This document shows positions 9,649-19,363 of a stretch of 64,000 nucleotides of DNA, one piece after another. Source of the stretch: UBA2210 sp036825195 (GTDB lineage Bacteria > Desulfobacterota > Syntrophia > Syntrophales > UBA2210); assembly GCA_036825195.1 (NCBI GenBank), contig DAISYQ010000012.1:6589-70588 (forward strand). Direction: 5' to 3'. The number at the start of each line of letters is the position of its first letter. The first letter of the stretch is position 1. The position numbers and the translations under genes are program-made. A model generated the notes under the pieces. The model ran no database searches and had not been told where the DNA came from. It saw only the letters and a program-made list of their open reading frames with translations.

Positions 9649-12600
9649 TCAATCCCGGGAAGGGCTGATCTTCTCCCTGATCCGTGCGGTGAAGTTGTGG
9701 ATGTCATCGAGGATGAGGTAGAGACTCGGGATGAGGAGCAGCGTGATGAAGGTCGCGAAAAGCACGCCGAAGCCGAGACTGACCGCCATGGGGATCAGAA
9801 ACTTTGCCTGGAGGCTCTTCTCCAGGATGATGGGTGTCAACCCGGCGAAGGTGGTGAGAGATGTGAGAATAATAGCCCGGAATCGCAGGGTTCCCGCCTG
9901 TGTGACAGCGTCGTGCGCACTGGCGCCCTCACGGCGAAGCCGGTTTGTCGCATGGATCAGGACGAGTGAATCGTTGACGACGACACCGGCCAACCCCACG
10001 ATCCCGAAGAGGCTGACAAAGGTGATGTCGAGTCCCATGATGAGATGCCCCGCCACGGAGCCGACGATACCGAAGGGGATAGCCATCATAACAACAAAGG
10101 GCTGTGTGAATGATCTGAACGGTATGGCAAGAAGCGCATAGATACCGAAAAGGGCGAACCACAGGCCTTTCTTGATGTCGTTCAGAGATTCCTTCTGTTC
10201 CTTCCCCTCTCCCTCCATCTCATATCTCAGACCGGGATACCGGTAGGTGAGATCGGGGAGGAAACCCTTTTCGAGGGTTTGCCGAACTTCATTGGCATTG
10301 GTGACCGTTTCATCCACGTCGGCGTATACCTTGATGACGCGCCGCCTCTGTGCATGTTCGATAGAAACGTACCCCTGTTCCATCGTAACATCGGCCAACA
10401 CACTGAAGGGGACTTCCGTGCCGTCGGAGGTCCGGATCCGCATCTCTTCGACGTGCCCGAGAGATCGCCGCTCCCCTTCGGGGTAGCGTACCATGACCTT
10501 GATCTCATCTGTTCCCCGCTGCATGCGGAGGGCTTCGGCACCGTAGAAGGCGTGTCGAACCTGCGTGGCGATGTCGTTGAGGGTTACTCCCATACTACGG
10601 GCGGTGGGTTTCAGTTTGATCTGCATCTCCTGTTTCCCCGGCAGATAGCTGTCTTCGATATCATAGACGCCGGGATAACTCTTCAGTTCCTCCTTCAACT
10701 CATCAGCCGCCGCCAGGAGATCTTCGTGTTCCTCCAGGGACAGATGAATCTCGACCGATTTACCCGCGCTGTGCAGAACACTCTTGAAGTTGATCGATTC
10801 GATTCCCGGTATCGTACCCGCGTTCTGACGCCACTGTGCAGCGAGTTTCGCCGTGCTTGTTGTTCGCTTTTCTCCTTCCAGCACCTGTATCCAGATGTGG
10901 GCAAGGTGAGCCCCCGTGTCGGACAGACCCCCTCGTTCTCCCACCTGAGCCCCGATCAGTGAGAAACTGTACTCGAACAGGGGATCCGGACCGGGATGCT
11001 CCCTATCCGCATCGTCCAGCGTCTTTCGGGCGGTCTCCAGTAGGTGCCCTACCACCTCGTTGGTACGCTCGAGGGGGGTTCCGGAAGGCATGGTGAGGGA
11101 ACATTCCAGCATGTCTCCTTCCACCTTTGGAAAAAAGGTAAATCCGACAATGCCTCCCCGGTAGATTCCCACGGTGATAAGCAACAGGGCAACCCCCAGT
11201 GCCACCGTGGCATACCGCCATCGGGCACAGAAGTCTACCGCCCTCAGATAAGGACCGTTGATAAAGGTCCGTAGTCGTCGCGTCGTCCATTTTTCTCTCT
11301 GCTTCGCTGATCCCTGTCTGAGGTAAGCGTGCCTACTTCTGGACAGGTGAGACGGCAGGATGAAGAGTGATTCGACCAGCGATCCGGCCAGGACAACTAT
11401 AATCACGATCGGTATGCTGCGCATCAGTTTCCCCATCATCCCGGATGCGATCAAAAGGGGCGCAAAGGCGGCCATGGTGGTGAGAACGGAGAAGATGACC
11501 GGGTGGCCCACCTCAATGGCGCCTTGGGTTGCTGCCTGCAGGGGGGGGAGCCCCTCCTCCTGTTTCCGGAATATATTTTCTCCGATGATAATGGCATCAT
11601 CAACCACGATACCCAGTACCATTATGAACGCGAACAGGGAGATCATGTTGATCGTCACGTCCAGAGAAGGGAGCGTGGCGAGTCCCGCCAGGAAGGATAT
11701 GGGAATCCCGAGGGTCACCCAGAATGAGAGTCTCACGGTGAGGAACGTCCCGAGTATGAGGATCACGAGAACCAGACCGATGGCCATGTTTCTGAGCAGG
11801 AGCTGGAGACGGCTGTACAGGATTTCCGACATATCGGCGAAGAAAGCGATACCGACACCTGCCGGCAGAGAAGGGCCGACATCGACGAGATACTGTTTAA
11901 CCTTCCTGGCGACATCGAGCGCGCTCTGATCGGCCACACGGTAGATTTCGATCATCTCCGCGGGTTTGCCCTGAAACCGCGCAAAGAGATCGACATCTTC
12001 AAAACCGTCACTGAGGGTCGCAATCTGATCGAGCGTCACTTTACTGCCGTTGGCATTGGTGATGACGGGAATGTCGGCGAATTCATCGGCATAGTACCGT
12101 CTGCCCTTGGTACGGATCAATATCTCACCACCCTTTGCCTTGACGCTTCCCGCCGGAAGATCGAGGCTTGCCCTTCTGACGGCGTCGGCTACCCGGCCCA
12201 GGGTCAGACCGTATTGGCGCAATGTTTCCTCGGATATTTCGATATGGATCTCTGACTTGCGAGCACCCAGGATCTCGGCGGAGGTAACACCCGGCAGATT
12301 AGTGATGTCATCCTTGGTCTTCTCAGCATAGTATTTAAGGGTTGCGTAGGGCACATCGCCATAGACGGCGACGTCGATTACCTGTACTCGCTGCACGATC
12401 TCCCGCACAACCGGTTTTTCCGCCTCATCAGGAAATGTGGTGATGCGGTCGACCTCGGCCTTGACCTCATCAAGGAGTTCCTGTATGTCCCACCCCTTGA
12501 TGACCTGTATGGTAACGACACTGATTCCCTCTTTTGAGGTGGAGTCGATGCGCTTGATGCCGGACAGGCCGGCTACCCGTTCTTCTATCCGGCGGCTGAT

Positions 12601-12789
12601 GGCCTCCTCCACTTCGGCAGGCGAAGCACCCTGGTATTCGGTGCTTATGGAGATTCTGTCGAGGGAGGTCTCGGGGAACACCTCCAGTTTGATGGAAAAA
12701 AACGTGAAGATTCCGGCCAGGACCAGGAATATCATGAGGAGGTTTGCCGCGACGTGATTTCCGGCAAACCAGGCAATCATACCTTTCAT
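9649..12789 (-). CDS. RND efflux transporter, AcrB/HAE1 type
   Basis: Inner-membrane proton-driven pump that exports hydrophobic compounds through the neighbouring adaptor and outer-membrane channel. 1046 residues with the usual layout: TM1 near residues 10-30, a large periplasmic loop, TM2-6, a second loop and TM7-12. The proton-relay pair Asp-Asp is in VLGIVVDDAIIIGEN of TM4. ATG 12789 has AAGGAG 5 bases before it; a GTG at 12795 overlapping the adaptor stop is the alternative. Fourth gene of the tetR-OMF-MFP-RND operon; the substrate cannot be told from the sequence. Confidence 0.95.
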   Translation of the reverse strand: MKGMIAWFAGNHVAANLLMIFLVLAGIFTFFSIKLEVFPETSLDRISISTEYQGASPAEVEEAISRRIEERVAGLSGIKRIDSTSKEGISVVTIQVIKGWDIQELLDEVKAEVDRITTFPDEAEKPVVREIVQRVQVIDVAVYGDVPYATLKYYAEKTKDDITNLPGVTSAEILGARKSEIHIEISEETLRQYGLTLGRVADAVRRASLDLPAGSVKAKGGEILIRTKGRRYYADEFADIPVITNANGSKVTLDQIATLSDGFEDVDLFARFQGKPAEMIEIYRVADQSALDVARKVKQYLVDVGPSLPAGVGIAFFADMSEILYSRLQLLLRNMAIGLVLVILILGTFLTVRLSFWVTLGIPISFLAGLATLPSLDVTINMISLFAFIMVLGIVVDDAIIIGENIFRKQEEGLPPLQAATQGAIEVGHPVIFSVLTTMAAFAPLLIASGMMGKLMRSIPIVIIVVLAGSLVESLFILPSHLSRSRHAYLRQGSAKQREKWTTRRLRTFINGPYLRAVDFCARWRYATVALGVALLLITVGIYRGGIVGFTFFPKVEGDMLECSLTMPSGTPLERTNEVVGHLLETARKTLDDADREHPGPDPLFEYSFSLIGAQVGERGGLSDTGAHLAHIWIQVLEGEKRTTSTAKLAAQWRQNAGTIPGIESINFKSVLHSAGKSVEIHLSLEEHEDLLAAADELKEELKSYPGVYDIEDSYLPGKQEMQIKLKPTARSMGVTLNDIATQVRHAFYGAEALRMQRGTDEIKVMVRYPEGERRSLGHVEEMRIRTSDGTEVPFSVLADVTMEQGYVSIEHAQRRRVIKVYADVDETVTNANEVRQTLEKGFLPDLTYRYPGLRYEMEGEGKEQKESLNDIKKGLWFALFGIYALLAIPFRSFTQPFVVMMAIPFGIVGSVAGHLIMGLDITFVSLFGIVGLAGVVVNDSLVLIHATNRLRREGASAHDAVTQAGTLRFRAIILTSLTTFAGLTPIILEKSLQAKFLIPMAVSLGFGVLFATFITLLLIPSLYLILDDIHNFTARIREKISPSRD

Positions 12790-12791
12790 GA

Positions 12792-14000
12792 TCACTCCTT
12801 CTCCAGTGCCGCCCGAACGGTCATGCCGTCCGTGGGGGCCTTGAGTGTCGAAAAGACTATCATCTCGCCATCTTTAATGCCGGATTCCACGACAACCTCT
12901 TCCCCCTGATGACGGGCAACCCTGACCGGACGAAAATGGAGAATACCGCTATCATCCACAATCCAAACGATATCTCCCTGATGCAGGGCGGCCCGTGGAA
13001 TAACGGCGGCATCGGGCAGCATCCGCCCACTGATATCGACGGTCACGAAGAGGCCGATCGCAAGAGGCGGTTTTGTCGCGTACGGTTTTTCAACCCTGAC
13101 GATGATGGTTATCATCCGTGTCTTTTCATCCACCTTCCCCTCAGCGCGGATTACCTTCCCCGAAAAGGTCAGATTTCGTCCCGCAATTTCCGCATGAACG
13201 GTGGCAGGCGACGGAGATCCTCCGCCGGGTGTAAATCCGGGAACGTCAAACCAGAAGAGGGTCTCGTCTTCAATCGGCAGGGCGATTTCCACCGCTTCTG
13301 TTGAAAAGAGTTCTGCCAGTGCCTGTCCCGGTGTCACATATTGCCCCAGATCAACGAATTTCTTGCCGACTCTGCCATCGAAAGGCGCCTTCAAGACGGT
13401 TCGTTCAAGGTCCAAGAGCGCCTTTTCCAGATCTGCCCGGCTGGCTTCAAGTCGTGCGTGGGCCGCCTCCAGTTGCGGTTTCTTGGCCACCAGCGGCGGC
13501 GGATCTTCGATAGTGCGAGAGGTGTCCGAATAGTGGCTCCGCCATTCTTCCCGCGCCACCAGCGCTTCCTCCTGAATCATCTTCAGACTGCTCTCCGCAT
13601 CCTTTACCTGCGCCTTTGCCAGGGTAACGGCCAGTTCGTAATCGACGGGATCTATTGCAAGCAATATATTGCCCTTGGTGAATGATCCTCCATTGACCAG
13701 GTCCGGCGAGATACGGACGATCTTGCCTCCAACCTCCGAAACGAGGTTGATCTCTCGCAGTGGCTGCACCGTCCCCTCACCACGAATGATGATGGTCTGC
13801 GGTCCGGTTGTCGCCTTTGTCACGCGTACCGCAGGAATCGGAACGGGGGGTACCACTTTTTCGAGTTGGGATCTGGTTGCCGTCAGCGCACCCATGATGA
13901 CGATTCCCGCGACGATGAGTGTCACACTGACGATAATATGAATGACGCGTTTTCGGGTCCGGGTCTTTGCCTTTCCCGTGGAGACTTGATTCTCAGCCAT
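12792..14000 (-). CDS. Periplasmic adaptor (membrane fusion protein) of the RND pump
   Basis: AcrA/HlyD-type adaptor joining the RND pump to the outer-membrane factor. After MAENQ comes a basic stretch (KAKTRTRKR) and one N-terminal membrane anchor (about residues 20-42), then a lipoyl-like half (VVPPVPIPAVRV... GEGTVQPLREINLVSEVGGKI), a long alpha-hairpin with heptad character (about 115-190), the second lipoyl half (APFDGRVGKKFVDLGQYVTPG) and beta-barrel and membrane-proximal domains. ATG 14000 was chosen for AGGAAAGG 6 bases upstream; ATG 14021 overlapping the preceding stop as ATGA is possible. It overlaps or abuts both neighbours, so translation is coupled. Confidence 0.93.
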   Translation of the reverse strand: MAENQVSTGKAKTRTRKRVIHIIVSVTLIVAGIVIMGALTATRSQLEKVVPPVPIPAVRVTKATTGPQTIIIRGEGTVQPLREINLVSEVGGKIVRISPDLVNGGSFTKGNILLAIDPVDYELAVTLAKAQVKDAESSLKMIQEEALVAREEWRSHYSDTSRTIEDPPPLVAKKPQLEAAHARLEASRADLEKALLDLERTVLKAPFDGRVGKKFVDLGQYVTPGQALAELFSTEAVEIALPIEDETLFWFDVPGFTPGGGSPSPATVHAEIAGRNLTFSGKVIRAEGKVDEKTRMITIIVRVEKPYATKPPLAIGLFVTVDISGRMLPDAAVIPRAALHQGDIVWIVDDSGILHFRPVRVARHQGEEVVVESGIKDGEMIVFSTLKAPTDGMTVRAALEKE

Positions 14001-14017
14001 GGATTGCCTTTCCTCTT

Positions 14018-15427
14018 TCATTCATTCCGCACCCCCGGGTTTTCGATTTGCGGGTTGCCCCAGCCGCCGCCCAGTGCGCGGTGCAGTGTTACGCGATTGC
14101 TGAGGATGGCCAGTTCAACCAGTACGAGGTTTTCTTCGGCCTGAAAACGGGCCTGCTGGGCGTCAAGCACGGTGAGGTAATCGACCAGTCCCCGTTCGTA
14201 TCGGTTTTCGGCCACCTGCTGGGTGGCCTTCGCTTCGGAGAGAAAGATCAGCATCTTTTCTCTTTTTTTCATCTGCTCCTTCCGCGTCAGGAGAGCGCTT
14301 TCCACTTCAGAAAATGCATTGAGGACCGTCTTGGCGTAATCGGCCAGCCCCTGCTGAAACTGTGCCTCTGCAGCCCGCTGGCCTGCCTTGAGTTTTCCCG
14401 CATCAAAGATCGGTGAAAGTGCCCCGAGCGATATATTCCACAGGCTGCTCCCCGGCATAATCAGTCGATCGAGCTCACTGCTGGAATAGCCGAAACTGCC
14501 TGTCAGTGTTATTCTCGGGAATCGGTTGGCTGTGGCGACGCCAATCTTCGCGTTCAATGCCTGCAGGTTTGCCTCCGCCGCCCTGATGTCGGGTCGGTTC
14601 AGGAGGAGTTCTGACGGCAGACCCGGTGGTACGGGGGAGGGCAGCCTGAAGTAGTCTTCCTGATGTGTCCGTGCCGATAGGGTTTCCGGATAGTGTCCCG
14701 AAAGGACGGCCAGCTTCTGCTGTGCGATGCCGAGTTCCTGCCGCAACGAGGGGAGCGCGGCTTCCGTCTGGGCGAGAATACGTCGTGCCTGCCGGAGATC
14801 CAGGATGGACGTCAAACCACCTTCGTATCGTCTTTCCACGAATGCAAGGTTTCGGCGGTAATTTTCTATGCTTTGCGTTGTGATCTGAATCCTTCTCTCC
14901 AGGGATTCCATCTGGAAATATAACGTTATCGCTTCCGATATGATGGTCTGGGCAATGATGCGGGCATTCTCCTCCGTTTGTGCGAGGCTCGCAAGGGCGG
15001 CTTCCTCGGTGCGGGCCAGGCGGCCCCAGAGGTCGATCTCGAATGATGCCGGCAGAGAGAGGCTGTAGAGGTTTGATTCGATTCCCGGAAGAACGCGCTG
15101 TCTTCTCGCTTCGCCCGTAATTTTGAGGCTGGGATACCGGTCTGCCCTGGATTGAACAAAATAGGCACGCATCTCGGAGATGACGGCCAGTGCCTTTCTA
15201 ATGTCCAGATTGTTCGACAATACGGTTGTCACGACCCGGTCCAGTTCGGGGCTGTTGAACGCGGTCCACCACCGGTCGATATGCTTCTCCGTTGAGCTAT
15301 CGGGTGAAGCGTGCTGATACGACTCCCTGATCTGTGACTGCATGTCGGGTTTTGTGAAGTCGGGGCCCACTTTCATGCATCCCGAAAGGAGTGTAATGGT
15401 CAAGAGTACGACTGCCCTGTATTTCAC
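14018..15427 (-). CDS. Outer-membrane factor lipoprotein, NodT/OprM type
   Basis: TolC-like outer-membrane channel for the RND pump. Starts at GTG 15427, one base inside the tetR stop (TAGTG). Lipoprotein signal with lipobox LSGC (Cys 17), then MKVGPDFTKPDM, typical of the NodT family. Two repeated coiled-coil outer-membrane efflux domains follow; the conserved LLLNRPDIRAAEANLQALNA and EVESAL segments are present. 469 residues, the standard size. Forms the export conduit with the two downstream genes. Confidence 0.93.
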   Translation of the reverse strand: MKYRAVVLLTITLLSGCMKVGPDFTKPDMQSQIRESYQHASPDSSTEKHIDRWWTAFNSPELDRVVTTVLSNNLDIRKALAVISEMRAYFVQSRADRYPSLKITGEARRQRVLPGIESNLYSLSLPASFEIDLWGRLARTEEAALASLAQTEENARIIAQTIISEAITLYFQMESLERRIQITTQSIENYRRNLAFVERRYEGGLTSILDLRQARRILAQTEAALPSLRQELGIAQQKLAVLSGHYPETLSARTHQEDYFRLPSPVPPGLPSELLLNRPDIRAAEANLQALNAKIGVATANRFPRITLTGSFGYSSSELDRLIMPGSSLWNISLGALSPIFDAGKLKAGQRAAEAQFQQGLADYAKTVLNAFSEVESALLTRKEQMKKREKMLIFLSEAKATQQVAENRYERGLVDYLTVLDAQQARFQAEENLVLVELAILSNRVTLHRALGGGWGNPQIENPGVRNE

Positions 15428-16071
15428 TATATATTCTCCCTTACAGGCAGTCCGGACAGGGAAAAATCAACAATGTGTTGTACCAGCCTGTCCTTGAATG
15501 GTTGATCATAGGCATGCCCGATAATGTTCGATACCGGTAACCGGGCAAAATTGAAGTACAGAACCATCGAAAAGATACTGAGAATATTGAGGACCGTGCG
15601 TTCTTCATCTATGTTCTCATGCAGATAGGGCCGAAGAATTTCCCCCAGCCCTTCCATGTATGGTTTCATGGTCTCCGCCATTACGATTTCGAAGGCCTCT
15701 GTGGGTTTGTTCATCTCACGGATCATCAGCTGAGAATGGCACAGACGCTCTTCATCCGTAAGGGGACCCTTGATGACGGCCTCGGCCAGGGATTGGATTA
15801 CGGCCGCGGGCGATATCTCACCATAACCGACAAGGTTTTTTTGAAACTGTTCCCGGATGCGCTGTGCCCGGGGCATCCACCGTTCACGGAACACGTTCAG
15901 GTAGAGGGTTTTCTTGTTGCCGAAGTGATAATTGACCGCGGCGAGGTTGCATTTTGCAACATGCGTAATTTCCCGAACACTTACCCCGTAGTAACCCTTC
16001 TGAGCGAACAGCATCTCTGCGGATTTCAACAGGCGCTCTCTGGTTGTTTTATTCTCGTTACCAGGAACCAT
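15427..16071 (-). CDS. TetR/AcrR family repressor with CecR-like C-terminal domain
   Basis: Probable autoregulated repressor of the efflux operon it heads. Residues 8-60 form the TetR DNA-binding domain (TTRERLLKSAEMLFAQKGYYGVSVREI, then AAVNYHFGNKKTLY). The remaining part (YGEISPAAVIQSLAEAV, LMIREMNKPTEAFE) resembles the DUF1956 ligand domain of CecR/YbiH regulators. 214 residues. A GGAGGT ribosome site lies 8 bases before ATG 16071. The promoter immediately upstream carries a palindrome that is a good operator. The ligand is unknown. Confidence 0.92.
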   Translation of the reverse strand: MVPGNENKTTRERLLKSAEMLFAQKGYYGVSVREITHVAKCNLAAVNYHFGNKKTLYLNVFRERWMPRAQRIREQFQKNLVGYGEISPAAVIQSLAEAVIKGPLTDEERLCHSQLMIREMNKPTEAFEIVMAETMKPYMEGLGEILRPYLHENIDEERTVLNILSIFSMVLYFNFARLPVSNIIGHAYDQPFKDRLVQHIVDFSLSGLPVRENI

Positions 16072-16095
16072 GATGGGACCTCCTTCGAATAAATG

Positions 16096-16124
16096 CCTGT
16101 ATCAAACGAACGTTTGAATGTCAA
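16096..16124 (-). promoter_or_regulatory. tetR-efflux operon promoter with embedded palindromic operator
   Basis: On the minus strand, TTGACA (16124-16119), a 17-base spacer and TACAGG (16101-16096) form a sigma-70 promoter. Nearly the whole spacer is the palindrome TCAAACG-AA-CGTTTGA (16102-16117), the size and shape of a TetR-family operator. Binding there would block RNA polymerase directly. The start codon is 25 bases beyond the -10 box. Confidence 0.8.
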
Positions 16125-16267
16125 AGTATTTTTGGATTGATCCGTAAGGACTCAACGGGTTCGGGAGCTGAAGTGTTTAGGGTATGGGAATTTTCAACGA
16201 AAGGTCGTATTTTTGAGGAACCATACGCACATACCTGACCGAGCGTAGAAATTGGTACAGTATTTTG

Positions 16268-16301
16268 AAAGGCGCCCCGTGGGTGTTGCCTGGGGCGCCT
16301 T
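16268..16301 (-). terminator. Strong hairpin terminator after the acetyl-CoA synthetase subunit
   Basis: Perfect 10-bp stem AAGGCGCCCC / GGGGCGCCTT (16269-16278, 16292-16301) with a 13-base loop, 20 bases past the stop of the leftward gene. The minus-strand tail is TTTCAAAAT; the plus-strand tail GGTTTTCTTT is also T-rich, so it may work both ways, though no plus-strand gene ends here. Confidence 0.7.
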
Positions 16302-16321
16302 CAGGTTTTCTTTCCGGATCG

Positions 16322-16996
16322 TTACGAATCGCTGAGTACGACCAGGGCGTCAACGGCAATCGGTTTGTCTCCAGAAATAATGACGGGATTGATATCTATC
16401 TCCGCAATCCGGTCATAGGCGACTCCAAGATCACCAATTCCCACCAGGGCCTTGACGAGAGCGTTTTTGTCAACGGCGGGGTTTCCGCGAAATTCGTCCA
16501 GAAGTTTGCTGGTCTTTATCTCTCCTATCATTTCAAGGGCGTCGATCTCGGTGATGGGGGCTACCCTGAAACTGACATCGTTGAGGACCTCCGTGAATAT
16601 GCCGCCGAGGCCGAACATGACGCACGGGCCGAATTGGGGATCACGGGTAAGGCCGATGACGAATTCCCTCACCCCCTTGATCATCTCCTGAACCAGCACA
16701 CCGTCAAGCTCCACGCCTGCTTTCGTGATGTCATCATAGGCCCGGGTGACATCGTCCCCGCTGCCCAGGTTCAGTTTGACCATTCCCATCTCCGTCTTGT
16801 GGGCCAGCGTGCTTGAACACCCCTTCAGTACGACCGGGAATCCAAGTTCTTCGGCAAGTCTGACGGCTTCTTCTCTGGAAGTAGCGAGACCTTCTCGTGT
16901 TATGGCAACTCCCGCAGATTCTATGACACGCTTAGAATCGTACTCTGACAGGGCCTTCTGTTTTCTGTCGATTGCCCTCTGCAGTATCTCTTTCAT
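16322..16996 (-). CDS. ATP-grasp subunit of ADP-forming acyl-CoA synthetase (stand-alone beta subunit)
   Basis: Homologue of the beta subunit (ATP-grasp_5) of ADP-forming acetyl-CoA synthetase, which interconverts acyl-CoA and acid with ATP formation. Visible family features: GFPVVLKGCSSTLAHKTEMGMVKLNL, LVQEMIKGVREFVIGLTRDPQFGPCVMFGLGG, and DINPVII near the end. 224 residues, the length of a separate beta subunit. No alpha subunit (CoA-binding and ligase domains with the catalytic His) is nearby. It follows the PrpE-like gene by 65 bases on the same strand and ends in a strong terminator, so both probably share a transcript for acetate or propionate activation. Confidence 0.88.
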   Translation of the reverse strand: MKEILQRAIDRKQKALSEYDSKRVIESAGVAITREGLATSREEAVRLAEELGFPVVLKGCSSTLAHKTEMGMVKLNLGSGDDVTRAYDDITKAGVELDGVLVQEMIKGVREFVIGLTRDPQFGPCVMFGLGGIFTEVLNDVSFRVAPITEIDALEMIGEIKTSKLLDEFRGNPAVDKNALVKALVGIGDLGVAYDRIAEIDINPVIISGDKPIAVDALVVLSDS

Positions 16997-17061
16997 TGAT
17001 TATTCTCTCCCTGTTTAGACAAGGCGGCATATACCGCCGTGCCAAAGTATATGATTTGATG

Positions 17062-18954
17062 TTATGTCCCCAGACCTAACTCTTTTGCCGCCTCTTCAAT
17101 ACCGAGAAGGACTGATTCGTCTTCGATCGTTGATGGGACGGTATACGTCTCGCCGTTGGCTATCTTGCGCATGGTTGCCCTCAGTATCTTACCGGAACGG
17201 GTCTTGGGAAGGGCCTTGACGATAGCGCACTGTTTGAAACAGGCAACGGCTCCGATATCCGACCTCACCATCTGTACCAGTTCCTTGACGATATCGTCCG
17301 GGTTTCGATCGACCCCTGATTTCAGGACGGCGAATCCGACGGGGACTTGGCCCTTGAGCTGCTCATTCGCGCCAAGGACGGCGCATTCCGCCACGTCCTT
17401 GTGTTTTGCCACCACCTCTTCCATGGCTCCGGTGGAAAGCCGGTGCCCTGCCACATTGATCACATCGTCCATACGTCCCATGATAAAGAGATACCCGTCT
17501 TCGTCGACATGCCCTCCGTCGCCGGTGACGTAAAATCCCGGTATCTCGGTTACGTATTCCAGAAATCGCTTGTCATCCTTCCACAGGGTCGGCAGGCACC
17601 CGGGGGGCAGGGGAAGCTTGATGGCAATAATACCGTCTTCTCCAGTTGGGATCTCGTTCCCCTCCGAGTCCACGATTTGCACATTGTAGCCGGGGACGGC
17701 CTTTGTGGGGGACCCAGCCTTGACCGGAAAGGGTTCGATGCCCATGCAGTTGGCGGCAATACCCCACCCCGTTTCCGTTTGCCACCAGTGGTCGATGACC
17801 GGTATGTTCAGCATGGAGGATGCCCAGTGGTATGTATCGGGATCGAGCCTCTCGCCGGCGAGAAAGAGGTACCGCAGGGAACCGATATCGTATTTTTTCA
17901 GATAATCGGCCTGTGGGTCTTCCTTCTTGATGGCACGGAATGCCGTCGGGGCCGTAAACAGTACGGAGACACCGTGCTCTGAGATGACGCGCCAGAAGGC
18001 TCCGGGATCGGGTGTTCCGACCGGTTTCCCTTCGTATACGATGGTCGTGCACCCTGCAAGTAGGGGCGCATACACGATGTACGAATGACCGACTACCCAA
18101 CCCACGTCCGATGCCGCCCAATAGACTTCGCCCGGATTGACGCCGTAGAGGTATTTCATGGTCCATTTCAGGGCGACGGCATGACCGCCGTTGTCACGCA
18201 TGACCCCTTTCGGCTTGCCCGTTGTTCCTGACGTATAGAGAATATACAGAGGGTCCGTCGCCGTCACTGCGACACAGTCCGCCGGCTGTGCCGAACTCAT
18301 CAGGGCCTCCCAGTCGAAGTCACGACCCGGGACAAGAGGGGCTTCAATTTGCGGACGCTGGAAGATGACACACTTCTCCGGCTTATGATCGGATATTTCG
18401 ATTGCCGCGTCCAGGAGCGGTTTGTAGGGAATGACCTTTTTCCCTTCGACGCCGCAGGATGCCGAGACAATGACCTTTGGTTTCGCGTCATCGATGCGGA
18501 TAGCCAGTTCGTTGGGAGCGAAACCTCCAAATACGACGGAATGCACGGCGCCTATCCTCGCACAGGCGAGCATGGCAACCGGAGCTTCCGGGATCATGGG
18601 CATATAGATGACAACCGTATCTCCCTTTGACACGCCAAGATCTCTCAAGGCACCCGCAAATGTTGAAACTTTCGTCAGAAGCTCACCGTAGGTTATTTTT
18701 TGTACGGTGTCTGTCACGGGGCTGTCATAGATTATTGCCGTCTGATCGCCCCTGCCATTCTGTACGTGATAATCAAGGGCGTTATAGCAGGTGTTCAGCA
18801 TGCCCCCCACAAACCACCGGTAAAAAGGTTTGTTGGTGTCATCCAGTACCGTGTCCCACTTTCTCTCCCACTGTACCGCCTCTGCAGCCTCTCCCCAGAA
18901 CTGATCAGGATGATTAATAGAACGTTCGTAGATTGTAGAATAATCCGCTGTCAT
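17062..18954 (-). CDS. prpE: Propionyl-CoA/acetyl-CoA synthetase, AMP-forming (PrpE-like)
   Basis: Activates short-chain acids to acyl-CoA by way of an acyl-adenylate. The sequence follows PrpE closely from the N-terminus (FWGEAAEAVQWERKWDTVLD, NTCYNALDYHV, IYDSPVTDTVQ). Motifs: P-loop-like YTSGTTGKPKG, WWQTETGWG, YVTGDGGHVDEDGY, and the acetylatable Lys in PKTRSGKILRATMRKI near the end. 630 residues, full length. AGGAAAGGGA precedes ATG 18954. Propionate is the best guess for substrate; acetate is also possible. Confidence 0.93.
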   Translation of the reverse strand: MTADYSTIYERSINHPDQFWGEAAEAVQWERKWDTVLDDTNKPFYRWFVGGMLNTCYNALDYHVQNGRGDQTAIIYDSPVTDTVQKITYGELLTKVSTFAGALRDLGVSKGDTVVIYMPMIPEAPVAMLACARIGAVHSVVFGGFAPNELAIRIDDAKPKVIVSASCGVEGKKVIPYKPLLDAAIEISDHKPEKCVIFQRPQIEAPLVPGRDFDWEALMSSAQPADCVAVTATDPLYILYTSGTTGKPKGVMRDNGGHAVALKWTMKYLYGVNPGEVYWAASDVGWVVGHSYIVYAPLLAGCTTIVYEGKPVGTPDPGAFWRVISEHGVSVLFTAPTAFRAIKKEDPQADYLKKYDIGSLRYLFLAGERLDPDTYHWASSMLNIPVIDHWWQTETGWGIAANCMGIEPFPVKAGSPTKAVPGYNVQIVDSEGNEIPTGEDGIIAIKLPLPPGCLPTLWKDDKRFLEYVTEIPGFYVTGDGGHVDEDGYLFIMGRMDDVINVAGHRLSTGAMEEVVAKHKDVAECAVLGANEQLKGQVPVGFAVLKSGVDRNPDDIVKELVQMVRSDIGAVACFKQCAIVKALPKTRSGKILRATMRKIANGETYTVPSTIEDESVLLGIEEAAKELGLGT

Positions 18955-19363
18955 CTCATTCCCTTCCTTTCCTTATCACTTTTTATTTTCCCCCTGACAA
19001 ATGGCCCGGTACATCCGACCTTTATCGCATCAATGATCATGGCTTGTCCGACGCATCAAGCATCAGCCTCTCCTGAGCCGCCATATCGTTACTGCTTCCA
19101 TCTATTGCTCCGAACATGGGAGGCATACATGGTGCTTCTTGTAGGAGGTGGCAGAAAAAGAACGAAACTACCCGTATGAAATAAGCCACTCTCTATAGTG
19201 ACCATCCGATCTCGTGACGTCCGAAAGGGCGCACCATATCGTTATTCCCCTGTCTCTTCAAGAAAAAGTTTTTATACACCTTTCGCATCCGCCTCTTTCC
19301 GCTGCCCGGTAGGGTAGTGAATTCCCGAGAGTCTCTTCCTGGAGAATAACGGATCGCACGCCT
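18955..19363. other. Intergenic region between prpE and padR, nothing identified
   Basis: About 400 bases. Contains the prpE ribosome site next to 18954 and otherwise mixed sequence. No convincing gene, hairpin with T-tract, repeat or consensus promoter was found on either strand. The prpE promoter must lie here but no box stands out. Confidence 0.5.

Noticed and set aside
17055..17075. GTTATGTCCCC next to the prpE stop as another GGGACA-type repeat
   Set aside because: It is part of the prpE coding end and no partner motif is nearby; probably chance.
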